From an uncultured Bacteroidota bacterium (GTDB taxonomy: Bacteria > Bacteroidota > Bacteroidia > B-17B0 > Aurantibacillaceae), in NCBI GenBank assembly GCA_937873155.1, contig CALMVZ010000025.1, forward strand, positions 220,636-284,635: a stretch of 64,000 bases of DNA. The letters run 5' to 3'. Made by a program: the position numbers and the translations under genes. Shown here one piece after another: positions 44,223 to 51,645 of this stretch. How positions within the stretch are numbered: position 1 is the stretch's first letter; every line of letters begins with the position of its first letter. The notes below the pieces were generated by a model. It was given only the letters and a program-made list of their open reading frames with translations. It made no database searches and was not told the origin of the DNA.

Positions 44223-45110
44223 GTCGTTACTGATGTAATCCTTACTGTAATAAACTCCTTTTTGTTCTTTGCCTAATTGTAAAATAATATCGTTCGCTAA
44301 ACTGCTTGCGCCGAAACGGAACCACTCATTGTTCATCCATTTGTTCCCTAAGGTTTCATGAAGCATTACTAAATATTGTAAGGCCGCTTTTGCACTGGAA
44401 ATTCCCCCTGCAGGTTTCATGCCAATCATCTTTCCTGTTTTATGATAATGATCGTTGATCGCCTGTAACATCACTAAAGTTACCGGCATGGTTGCAGCCG
44501 GCTGAATTTTCCCTGTTGAAGTTTTAATAAAATCTGCCCCTGCTAAAATGGCAATGTCAGATGCTTTGCGGACGTTGTCTAAAGTTGAAAGTTCTCCTGT
44601 TTCTAAAATTACTTTTAATCTTGCTTTTCCACAAGCTTCTTTTATAGCTGCGATCTCATCAAATACAAAAGTATAATTGCCGCTTAAAAATTCACCACGG
44701 CTAATAACCATATCCACTTCATCAGCCCCATCATTCACGGCTAATTTTGTATCGTTAATTTTTATCTCTAAAGTTGAATTCCCGCTTGGAAATGCAGTTG
44801 CTACTGAAGCCACTTTTACTTTGGAATCTCCCAGTGCTTTTTTCGCTGTCTTTACAAAAGTAGGATAAACACAAACAGCCGCAACAGTAGGTAATCCCGG
44901 AATATCATCAGCGGGATGCATAGCTTTATAGCACATCTGACGAACTTTTCCTTCAGTATCTTTTCCTTCAAGCGTGGTTAGGTCGATCATGTTCAAAGCA
45001 AGTTTTAAACCCTGAATTTTACTCTGTTTCTTGATACTTCTTGAGTTAAATCTTGCAATTCTCTCCTCAATTCCTACCTGGTCTACTGTTGGGCTATTAT
45101 TAAATTCCAT
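44220..45110 (-). CDS. deoC: Deoxyribose-phosphate aldolase
   Basis: A 296-residue class I aldolase splitting 2-deoxyribose 5-phosphate into glyceraldehyde 3-phosphate and acetaldehyde in nucleoside catabolism. Family blocks: VDMVISRGEFLSG, KVILETGEL, and the Schiff-base Lys196 in GADFIKTSTGK; then MKPAGGIS. The start is the ATG at 45108-45110; a TTG three codons earlier is less likely. The C-terminus is longer than E. coli DeoC (259 residues). The stop codon is formed by a repeat. A likely partner, aldehyde dehydrogenase, lies 81 bases downstream. Confidence 0.94.
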   Translation of the reverse strand: MEFNNSPTVDQVGIEERIARFNSRSIKKQSKIQGLKLALNMIDLTTLEGKDTEGKVRQMCYKAMHPADDIPGLPTVAAVCVYPTFVKTAKKALGDSKVKVASVATAFPSGNSTLEIKINDTKLAVNDGADEVDMVISRGEFLSGNYTFVFDEIAAIKEACGKARLKVILETGELSTLDNVRKASDIAILAGADFIKTSTGKIQPAATMPVTLVMLQAINDHYHKTGKMIGMKPAGGISSAKAALQYLVMLHETLGNKWMNNEWFRFGASSLANDIILQLGKEQKGVYYSKDYISND

Positions 45111-45176
45111 ATTCCTCAAATCCCTATAAAAATAATTCTTTTTTTGCTTCTTTAAGCTTAAATTTATTGAATAATT

Positions 45177-45704
45177 ATGTCGGCATTTAAACCTGTGGTA
45201 CTATGGATGACGGGCCTATCGGGCGCCGGAAAATCGACCATTGCGTACGCGCTTGAGAAAAAACTGCAGCATGAAAATGTACTATGCGAGGTATTGGATG
45301 GCGATGTGTTGCGGAATGGTATCAATGCAGGTCTAGGTTTTACAGAGGCGGACCGTAAAGAAAATATCCGCCGCACCGCCGAGATCGCTAAGGTACTATG
45401 CACCAATAACTTTGTTGTGATCTGCAGCTTAATTACGCCAACAAATGATCTGAGGGAAATAGCTAAAACAATTTTGGGAGATAAATTTAAATTGGTACAT
45501 ATTTCTACCTCTTTGGAAACGTGTAAAAAAAGAGATGTAAAAGGTTTGTACGGAAAGGCTTTGAAAGGGGAAATACCCAATTTTACAGGAATATCTGCGC
45601 CTTTTGATATACCGGAAAAGGCACATTTTATCATTGATACACAAAACCAATCGGAGAACCAGAGTGTTGAATCACTTTATGTTTTTTTAAGGAATTTACA
45701 ATAG
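45177..45704 (+). CDS. cysC: Adenylylsulfate kinase
   Basis: A 175-residue APS kinase that phosphorylates adenosine 5'-phosphosulfate to PAPS in sulfate assimilation. The P-loop GLSGAGKS is at residues 13-20; further family motifs are DGDVLRNGINAGLGFTEADRKENIRR (about 42-67), VICSLITP and the lid region KGLYGKALKGEIPNFTGISAPF. No cysD, cysN or cysH gene is next to it. Divergent from deoC with a 66-base gap. Confidence 0.94.
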   Translation: MSAFKPVVLWMTGLSGAGKSTIAYALEKKLQHENVLCEVLDGDVLRNGINAGLGFTEADRKENIRRTAEIAKVLCTNNFVVICSLITPTNDLREIAKTILGDKFKLVHISTSLETCKKRDVKGLYGKALKGEIPNFTGISAPFDIPEKAHFIIDTQNQSENQSVESLYVFLRNLQ

Positions 45705-45736
45705 TTAACGCCTCAATAACAGGTACTTTTATAAAA

Positions 45737-46993
45737 ATGTTTTTTTGCAAACATATCGAGAAACTTATTCATTACCGCAGCACCGGTAAAATGGAGAACC
45801 AGTTAAGTTTCATGGTGTTTGATTCAGCTAAAGAAGTTCAACAGGAGCACTGGAACGAAGTGTTGCAGGACAGAAATCTTTTTTTAGACCTGAGATATTT
45901 GCGGATACTTGACACGATTCCGAAGAAAAATTTCCAGTCGCGCTATATTATCATTTACAAAGATGCATTTCCTTTTGCGATCGCTTATTTCCAGGTGATC
46001 GATTTCCAGGCCGGGGTTTTCGGAGAATTGCTGGATAGCAAGATCAATAGTTTGAAATCGAACCGTGCTAAATTATTCGAGAATTATATTGGCAATAATA
46101 AGGATGAAGTGTTGATGCGCCTTTTAACCTGCGGGAATAATTTTGTGAGTGGCGAACATGCTTTTTTATTCAAAGATAAATTAGAGAAAGCTGAGGAATT
46201 TAAAATTATCGAAGATCTTATCGAACGTATAGGAACCAGGGAAAAATTACGCGGAAAAGTATCGGCGGTGATGGTGAAAGATTTTGAATTGCCTGTTCTG
46301 CAAAAAGCGAAATGTTTTTTTAACCGTGATAAATATATTGAGTTCAGCGTAGAACCGAATATGGTTGTGGATATTCCGAAAAACATTAATTCGGTGAATG
46401 ATTATATTGCTTTATTCTCGAAGAAATACCGCAACCGCGCGAAAGCAATCCTAAAGAACGCAGCTAATATTGAAATTAAAACGCTGACGGAAGAAGAACT
46501 TAAAAAAGAGAATAAGAGCATTTACAAATTATACGAACAGGTGTTTAATCACGCCAAATTTAAATTAGTGAAGTTACCTGAAAATTATTTCCTGGATTGC
46601 AAACATAATTTCGGCGACAAGTTCACAATAACCACTTTTCATTATCAGGGAAAACTAGTGGCCTTCACTTCAGGAATTGATATTACTCCGGATTCTCTTG
46701 AAGCACATTATATCGGTTTCGATTATGAATTGAATAAGGAAATAGATCTTTACCAGAACATATTATATAATTTCCTGGAACAAGCCATCACATTAAAAAA
46801 AAGCAAACTAAATTTAGGTCGTACGGCGGGCGAAATAAAAAGTACCATTGGAGCACGCGCACAAGAATTAACCTGTTACATAAAACCACAAAACACAGTA
46901 TCAAGATTGGTATTAAAACCATTCATCTCCTTCCTTCAACCAAGCGATTGGGTACCGAGAAATCCTTTTAAAGAAGAATCATTGAGTTATTAA
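45737..46993 (+). CDS. FemAB/GNAT-like acyltransferase of unknown substrate
   Basis: A 418-residue protein with a FemAB-like (PF04339-type) peptidyltransferase or GNAT fold. The core is around 190-400: SKKYRNRAKAILKNAANIEI, FHYQGKLVAFTSGIDI, AHYIGFDYELNKEIDLYQNILY and the terminal LNLGRTAGEIKSTIGA. These proteins transfer acyl or aminoacyl groups to large acceptors; substrate unknown. The first 25 residues before MENQLSF may or may not be translated. Cytosolic, no signal. It is 32 bases downstream of cysC. Confidence 0.72.
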   Translation: MFFCKHIEKLIHYRSTGKMENQLSFMVFDSAKEVQQEHWNEVLQDRNLFLDLRYLRILDTIPKKNFQSRYIIIYKDAFPFAIAYFQVIDFQAGVFGELLDSKINSLKSNRAKLFENYIGNNKDEVLMRLLTCGNNFVSGEHAFLFKDKLEKAEEFKIIEDLIERIGTREKLRGKVSAVMVKDFELPVLQKAKCFFNRDKYIEFSVEPNMVVDIPKNINSVNDYIALFSKKYRNRAKAILKNAANIEIKTLTEEELKKENKSIYKLYEQVFNHAKFKLVKLPENYFLDCKHNFGDKFTITTFHYQGKLVAFTSGIDITPDSLEAHYIGFDYELNKEIDLYQNILYNFLEQAITLKKSKLNLGRTAGEIKSTIGARAQELTCYIKPQNTVSRLVLKPFISFLQPSDWVPRNPFKEESLSY

Positions 46994-47004
46994 GGTCTTA
47001 GTTC

Positions 47005-48705
47005 ATGGGTAAAAGGGTAATCGTTTTTATATTTTATTTTCTTGGTATTTTATTGTCTAAAGCCCAAGTCCCCAGTTTTCAATGGGCAACGTCAATTGGA
47101 TCAATAAGTGGAGATCAGGGTTATTCAGTAACAACCGATATTTTCGGAAATGTGTATACTACAGGTGTTTTTTCAGGTGTGGCCGATTTTGATCCAGGAT
47201 CTGGAACATATACTTTGTCAACTTTAGGCGGTTATGATATTTTTATTTCGAAGTTAGATCCTTTAGGTAATTTCTTGTGGGCTAAAAGAATGGGTGGGTC
47301 AAATTCTGACGGTGCTACTTGTATTACTACCGATCCTTCAGGTGATGTGTATCTTACTGGAGGATTTAGAGACACCATTGATATGGACCCCGGACCTTTA
47401 ACTTTTAGTTTGGTTTCTTTTGGTAATGATGATGCTTTTGTTTGCAAGTTAAGCTCGCTGGGAAATCTTATATGGGCAAAACAAATAGGTGGTGTTGGAA
47501 ACGATTTCATCAGTTCGTTGACAATTGATCCATTTGGTAATATATATTCGGCAGGTTCTTTTCAATCTACAACTGATTTTGATCCGGGCATCGGAACTTA
47601 TTCTCTTACTTCAATAGGGTCGTTAGATGCTTTTGTTTTGAAATTGGATGCTTCAGGTTCATTTGTGTGGGCAAGAAAAATTGGCAGCTCGGCAAATGAT
47701 GGAGCCTTGGGCATTTGCGCCGATCAACTAGGGAATATTTATTCAACAGGTTATTTTTCATTTACCGCAGACTTTGATCCCGGAGCAGCAGTCGTTAACC
47801 TTACTTCAGCCGGCCTCTATGATTCTTTCGTTTGGGCATTGGATGCTGGGGGAAATTATTTGTGGGCGAAAAATTTTGGAGGGTTACAAAGCGATATGGG
47901 TTATTCCATTAATTCAGATGCCTCTGGAAATTTGTACTCAACAGGAACATTTGTAAATATTTCTGACCTAGATCCCGGTGTTGGAACAAGTACTGTAAGT
48001 TCAAATGGATTGAATGATATCTATGTTAGTAAGCTAGATAATTCAGGTTCTTTTTTATGGGGTAAAAGCTTTGGCGGAACAAATCAGGATTACGTAAACG
48101 GCATTGTGTTAGATGCGAGTAATGGTGTTTATACAACAGGTGCATTTCAGGGAACTGTTGATTTTGATCCTAACGCAACAGTTTATAATATGACTGCCGT
48201 AGCGTTTTCTGCAGATGCTTTTATAAGTAAACTTGATGTTTCCGGTAATTTCGGATTTGCTCTTCAATTTGGAAGTCCAAACGGATCATTTGCAAGAGCG
48301 ATTACACTTGATCCGCTTGGCAGTATTTATACGACCGGTTATTTTAGCGGAACTTGTGATTTTGATCCGGGTCTGGGAACCTATACTTTAACTGCGGTTG
48401 TTGCTGTAGATATTTTTATATCCAGATTAGGATACGGACCCGCGGATGTGGAAAATTTTATTAGTCCGGAAAATAATGTATTGGTTTACCCAAATCCTGT
48501 TTCAAGTACACTTTTTATTTCCTCAGCACAATATAAATTAGAAAATTCAGAAATAGAAATAATTAATTATTTAGGGCAAACGGTTTTAAAGACAAGATTT
48601 AAGAAGGAATTGAATGTTTCGGAACTTAGTGATGGGATTTATACTTTTCAAATAAAAACACCTCAGAATGAAATTGATATTAAACGATTGATCATTGCCA
48701 AATAA
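47005..48705 (+). CDS. T9SS-secreted SBBP-repeat protein
   Basis: A 566-residue protein with a signal peptide (ending SKAQ) and seven tandem SBBP-type repeats about 52-53 residues apart, each holding an F/M/L-DPG-type turn (DFDPGSGTYTL, DMDPGPLTF, DFDPGIGTYSL, DFDPGAAVV, DLDPGVGTSTV, DFDPNATVY, DFDPGLGTYTL). The last about 75 residues form a T9SS type A sorting domain: VYPNPVSSTLFIS, then IEIINYLGQTVLK and LSDGIYTFQI and IKRLIIAK. It is exported across the outer membrane and probably anchored or released at the surface. Function of the repeats is unknown. Confidence 0.9.
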   Translation: MGKRVIVFIFYFLGILLSKAQVPSFQWATSIGSISGDQGYSVTTDIFGNVYTTGVFSGVADFDPGSGTYTLSTLGGYDIFISKLDPLGNFLWAKRMGGSNSDGATCITTDPSGDVYLTGGFRDTIDMDPGPLTFSLVSFGNDDAFVCKLSSLGNLIWAKQIGGVGNDFISSLTIDPFGNIYSAGSFQSTTDFDPGIGTYSLTSIGSLDAFVLKLDASGSFVWARKIGSSANDGALGICADQLGNIYSTGYFSFTADFDPGAAVVNLTSAGLYDSFVWALDAGGNYLWAKNFGGLQSDMGYSINSDASGNLYSTGTFVNISDLDPGVGTSTVSSNGLNDIYVSKLDNSGSFLWGKSFGGTNQDYVNGIVLDASNGVYTTGAFQGTVDFDPNATVYNMTAVAFSADAFISKLDVSGNFGFALQFGSPNGSFARAITLDPLGSIYTTGYFSGTCDFDPGLGTYTLTAVVAVDIFISRLGYGPADVENFISPENNVLVYPNPVSSTLFISSAQYKLENSEIEIINYLGQTVLKTRFKKELNVSELSDGIYTFQIKTPQNEIDIKRLIIAK

Positions 48706-48706
48706 T

Positions 48707-49084
48707 TTACTTATTCAACTTCTTATTATACTTCACAAAAAAGTTGATCCAGATCAGGCGGGAAAGCCAGAAATTGAGAGGGAAAAGAATAAGAACAGTT
48801 CCAAGGAAAGTAAAAAGGAAAGCGAGTGTGTCGAGTTTCAATAACATTACCATTAGGAAAAATAAACCGATACCCAGCCCGATATTCAAAGCGTAACTAA
48901 CATACATGGCGCCGAGATAATAGCCGGATTCTCTTTCAAAACCTTCTCCGCAAACTGAACATTCACTGTTCATTTTTCCGAAGTGCGAGAAATCGTAAGG
49001 ATGTTTGCTTTTAAAAAATTGTCCTTTATGACAATGAGGACATTTATTGGTAAGAATGCTATAGAGTTTTGTGTCTTTGAACAT
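48707..49084 (-). CDS. DUF983 membrane protein with zinc-ribbon-like motif
   Basis: A 125-residue protein starting at the ATG 49082-49084. Its N-terminal part contains two C-x2-C pairs (CPHCHKGQFF and CSVCGEGF), as in a zinc ribbon, followed by two membrane helices (about 55-80 and 85-105) as in DUF983. The TTG at 49111 is less likely, as it falls within the promoter box. Function unknown. It converges with the T9SS protein gene. Confidence 0.85.
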   Translation of the reverse strand: MFKDTKLYSILTNKCPHCHKGQFFKSKHPYDFSHFGKMNSECSVCGEGFERESGYYLGAMYVSYALNIGLGIGLFFLMVMLLKLDTLAFLFTFLGTVLILFPLNFWLSRLIWINFFVKYNKKLNK

Positions 49085-49108
49085 GTTTTTGAAAGGAATT
49101 ATATGGTA

Positions 49109-49116
49109 CAAAGTTA
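49109..49116 (-). promoter_or_regulatory. Candidate -7 box for the DUF983 gene
   Basis: TAACTTTG on the minus strand, identical to the tatA -7 box, 24 bases before the ATG at 49084. No matching -33 TTG at the expected distance. Confidence 0.5.
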
Positions 49117-49143
49117 CGGATAAATAGTGAGGTAATTGGTTTT

Positions 49144-49333
49144 GACCTCACCGTTGCCGCCTGCGGCAACTTGCTCTCCTCAAGGAGAGCGGCATGCGGA
49201 ATTCCAAATACGGGGTTATATAAGCTCAAGGAGAACGGTATGCTGAATTCTAAATACGGGCCAATTAATAAGACTCGTGATTCACCTCTCCCTGAGGAGA
49301 GGCAGTTTTGGTTTACCCAAGACGGGTGAGGTC
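49144..49333. repeat. MITE-like multi-hairpin element with terminal inverted repeats
   Basis: Bounded by GACCTCACC (49144-49152) and GGTGAGGTC (49325-49333), a perfect inverted repeat. Inside are perfect hairpins GTTGCCGC/GCGGCAAC (49153-49170) and GCTCTCCT/AGGAGAGC (49173-49190), plus CCTCTCC/GGAGAGG (49285-49302). Positions 49179-49224 and 49225-49272 form a diverged tandem duplication of about 46 bases. It encodes no protein. The last base is shared with the stop codon of the rhodanese gene. Confidence 0.75.
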
Positions 49334-50727
49334 TAAGAACACGTATTAACTTCAGTTAATGGCGCATTGGTTTTTGCGATCGCAGAAAATCCTCCCGCAA
49401 CATCCACTAATTTATTAAACCCCCTGGCTTTTAAAATGGAAGCGGCGATCATGCTCCTGTAACCACCGGCGCAATGAATGTGATATTCTGTATTTTTATC
49501 AAGGTTGTAGGTCCAGTCGTTTATAAAATCCAATGGTTTGTTCGGAACATCTTTAATGTGCTGGTTATTGTACTCGCCGGGTTTTCTTACATCTAAAATA
49601 CTAATGCCTTTATTTATTTTTCCTGCGAATTCTTCAGCGCTGATAGAAGTAATGCTTGTAATTTCTTTTCCTGCATTTTTCCAGGCATCAATTCCGCCCT
49701 GTAAATAGCCAATGCAATTATCATAGCCCACACGACTCAAACGCATCACAACTTCTTCTTCACGGCCTTGTGGTGTTACTAAAACGATGGGTTGTTTAAT
49801 GTCGGTGATCAAAGCACCAACCCAAGGCGCAAATTGCCCGTCGATACCAATGAAAATTGAATTTGGAATATGTTCTTTAGCGAACTCTTGTGGTTTACGT
49901 ACATCTAAAACCAGAACATCTCCTGATGTCGCTAATTTTTCAAATTCAGCAGGCGGTAATGCTTTACTTCCTTTTTTCATCACCTCATCAAATGTGGAAT
50001 AACCAATTTTATTCAACATAGCGTTCTTAGAAAAATATTGTGGCGGCGGCAAAATACCTGTAGTTAATTCGGTCACGAATTCTTTTTTCGAATTCATTAC
50101 CAGGGCATAATTCTTTTGTTTCTGACTTCCTAATGTATCGAACGTTTCTTTGCTCATATTCTTACCACAAGCAGAACCGGCACCATGAGCTGGATAAACA
50201 ATAACATCATCAGGTAATGATTTTATTTTTGAATTCAACGAATCAAACAACATACCTGCAAGGTCTTCCTGTGTCAGATCACTTTTGATTGCAAGATCAG
50301 GTCTTCCAACATCACCAATAAATAAAGTGTCGCCTGTGAAAATACAATACGGTTTTTTGTTTTCGTCCAATAATAAATAAGTCGTCGATTCTAAAGTATG
50401 CCCGGGTGTATGTAAAACTTTGATCGTGAGCTTTCCGATTTTAAATTCTTCCCCATCTTTAGCGATGTAACTTTCATAATCTGTTTTTGCATTTGGTCCG
50501 AATACAATTTTCGCGCCTGTTTTTTTTGCAAGATCAACGTGTCCGGAAACAAAGTCTGCATGAAAATGCGTTTCAAAAATGTATTTTATTTTCACATTAT
50601 CTTTTTCTGCCCGCGATGTGTAAGGTTGTGTTTCGCGTAAAGGGTCGATGATGGCTGCCTCATTTTCCGAACGGATGTAATAAGCGCCTTGTGCTAAACA
50701 ACCCGTATATATTTGTTCTATGTGCAT
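49333..50727 (-). CDS. Persulfide dioxygenase-like metallo-hydrolase fused to two rhodanese domains
   Basis: A 464-residue enzyme. The beta-lactamase-fold domain (about 1-235) has THFHADFVSGH (53-63) and later GHTLESTTYLL and FTGDTLFIGDVGRPD, typical of persulfide dioxygenases that oxidise glutathione- or protein-bound persulfide. Two rhodanese domains follow. In the first (about 262-360) the active loop reads VTPQGREEE without cysteine, so it is probably inactive. In the second (about 370-455) it is HCAGGYRS, with the catalytic Cys. It lies six bases from the TauE-like gene. A role in sulfide oxidation or detoxification is well supported by context. Confidence 0.9.
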   Translation of the reverse strand: MHIEQIYTGCLAQGAYYIRSENEAAIIDPLRETQPYTSRAEKDNVKIKYIFETHFHADFVSGHVDLAKKTGAKIVFGPNAKTDYESYIAKDGEEFKIGKLTIKVLHTPGHTLESTTYLLLDENKKPYCIFTGDTLFIGDVGRPDLAIKSDLTQEDLAGMLFDSLNSKIKSLPDDVIVYPAHGAGSACGKNMSKETFDTLGSQKQKNYALVMNSKKEFVTELTTGILPPPQYFSKNAMLNKIGYSTFDEVMKKGSKALPPAEFEKLATSGDVLVLDVRKPQEFAKEHIPNSIFIGIDGQFAPWVGALITDIKQPIVLVTPQGREEEVVMRLSRVGYDNCIGYLQGGIDAWKNAGKEITSITSISAEEFAGKINKGISILDVRKPGEYNNQHIKDVPNKPLDFINDWTYNLDKNTEYHIHCAGGYRSMIAASILKARGFNKLVDVAGGFSAIAKTNAPLTEVNTCS

Positions 50728-50733
50728 AGGGGA

Positions 50734-51570
50734 CTAGAGAATAAAAAGTTCCTTAATAATAACAAAGATACCTACAATAAGGGTAAACCACCCAAAAGCA
50801 GGCTTCAATTTATGTGCTGAAATTCTGATAGAAATCATATTCCCAAGCAATATTCCTGCAACACAAATAGATGAGGTTATCCCTAAAACGTTCCAATCGA
50901 TCTCTAAATGACCTAAATTCCCTGTAAATCCAACTAAAGAATTGATAGCAATTATGCAAAGTGAGGTCCCGATCGCTTTTTTTACAGGAACACGTATGAA
51001 AAATAACAGGACCGGCACGATAATAAATCCTCCGCCGGCACCAACAAAACCGGTTAAAAATCCAACTAAAATAGCCAGCAAAATAACAAAATAAATGCGG
51101 ATCGGTGACCTGGAAAACTCTTCCCACATAGCATCATTTCTATAGTTAGGTTTCTGTTTTTTGATCATGCTGAAAGAGGAAGAAACGATCAAAACGGCAA
51201 AAGTGATCATGATAAATACCTGTTTGGTTACCGTTAGCGCGCCTGCATTAAAAAACACATCGGGAAGAGCCGGAATAACCCATTTTCTGACAAAAAAAAC
51301 AGTAATTAACGAGGGTACAGCAAATTGCAAAAGCGATTCAAAACTGATATCACCTCGCTTAATAAAAGCGAAACCACCTACTAAAGATGTGAGTCCAACA
51401 ATAAACAAAGAATAACCGGTTGCAACCTCGGCAGGATAATGAAAAAGATATACCAAAACCGGAACACTGAGAATGGAGCCACCGCCTCCTATGAGCCCTA
51501 AAATAAGGCCGATCAGCAGAAATAAACCATATGCGATAAGGGTCTCCAGAGCTAAAACAAACTTACACAT
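50734..51570 (-). CDS. TauE/SafE-family sulfite or organosulfonate exporter
   Basis: A 278-residue membrane protein with about eight helices and the two-fold family signatures LILGLIGGGGSILSVPVLVYL (about 22-42) and LTGFVGAGGGFIIVPVLLFF (about 170-190). TauE/SafE proteins export sulfite or other small sulfur anions. It is the first gene of a two-gene operon with the persulfide dioxygenase-rhodanese gene, so export of sulfite or thiosulfate made by that enzyme is plausible. A 27-bp operator-like palindrome lies just upstream. Confidence 0.9.
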   Translation of the reverse strand: MCKFVLALETLIAYGLFLLIGLILGLIGGGGSILSVPVLVYLFHYPAEVATGYSLFIVGLTSLVGGFAFIKRGDISFESLLQFAVPSLITVFFVRKWVIPALPDVFFNAGALTVTKQVFIMITFAVLIVSSSFSMIKKQKPNYRNDAMWEEFSRSPIRIYFVILLAILVGFLTGFVGAGGGFIIVPVLLFFIRVPVKKAIGTSLCIIAINSLVGFTGNLGHLEIDWNVLGITSSICVAGILLGNMISIRISAHKLKPAFGWFTLIVGIFVIIKELFIL

Positions 51571-51589
51571 TTATCAATATATTTCACCC

Positions 51590-51616
51590 TTTTAATACAA
51601 CAATATTGTATTAAAA
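51590..51616. promoter_or_regulatory. Operator-like 27-bp inverted repeat
   Basis: TTTTAATACAA (51590-51600) and TTGTATTAAAA (51606-51616) are perfect complements separated by five bases. It sits between the divergent TauE gene (ATG ends at 51570) and the first phosphatase gene (ATG 51646), 20-45 bases upstream of TauE and 30-56 before the phosphatase. A dimeric repressor or activator site is likely. No matching regulator gene is seen. Confidence 0.65.
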
Positions 51617-51645
51617 CCCTTATTTTAGTAAGTCCTAGTTCACTT

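Noticed and set aside
45164..45634. A 156-codon minus-strand frame antisense to cysC
   Set aside because: cysC has a clear P-loop and full family motifs on the plus strand; the opposite frame has no recognisable domain and overlaps it almost fully.
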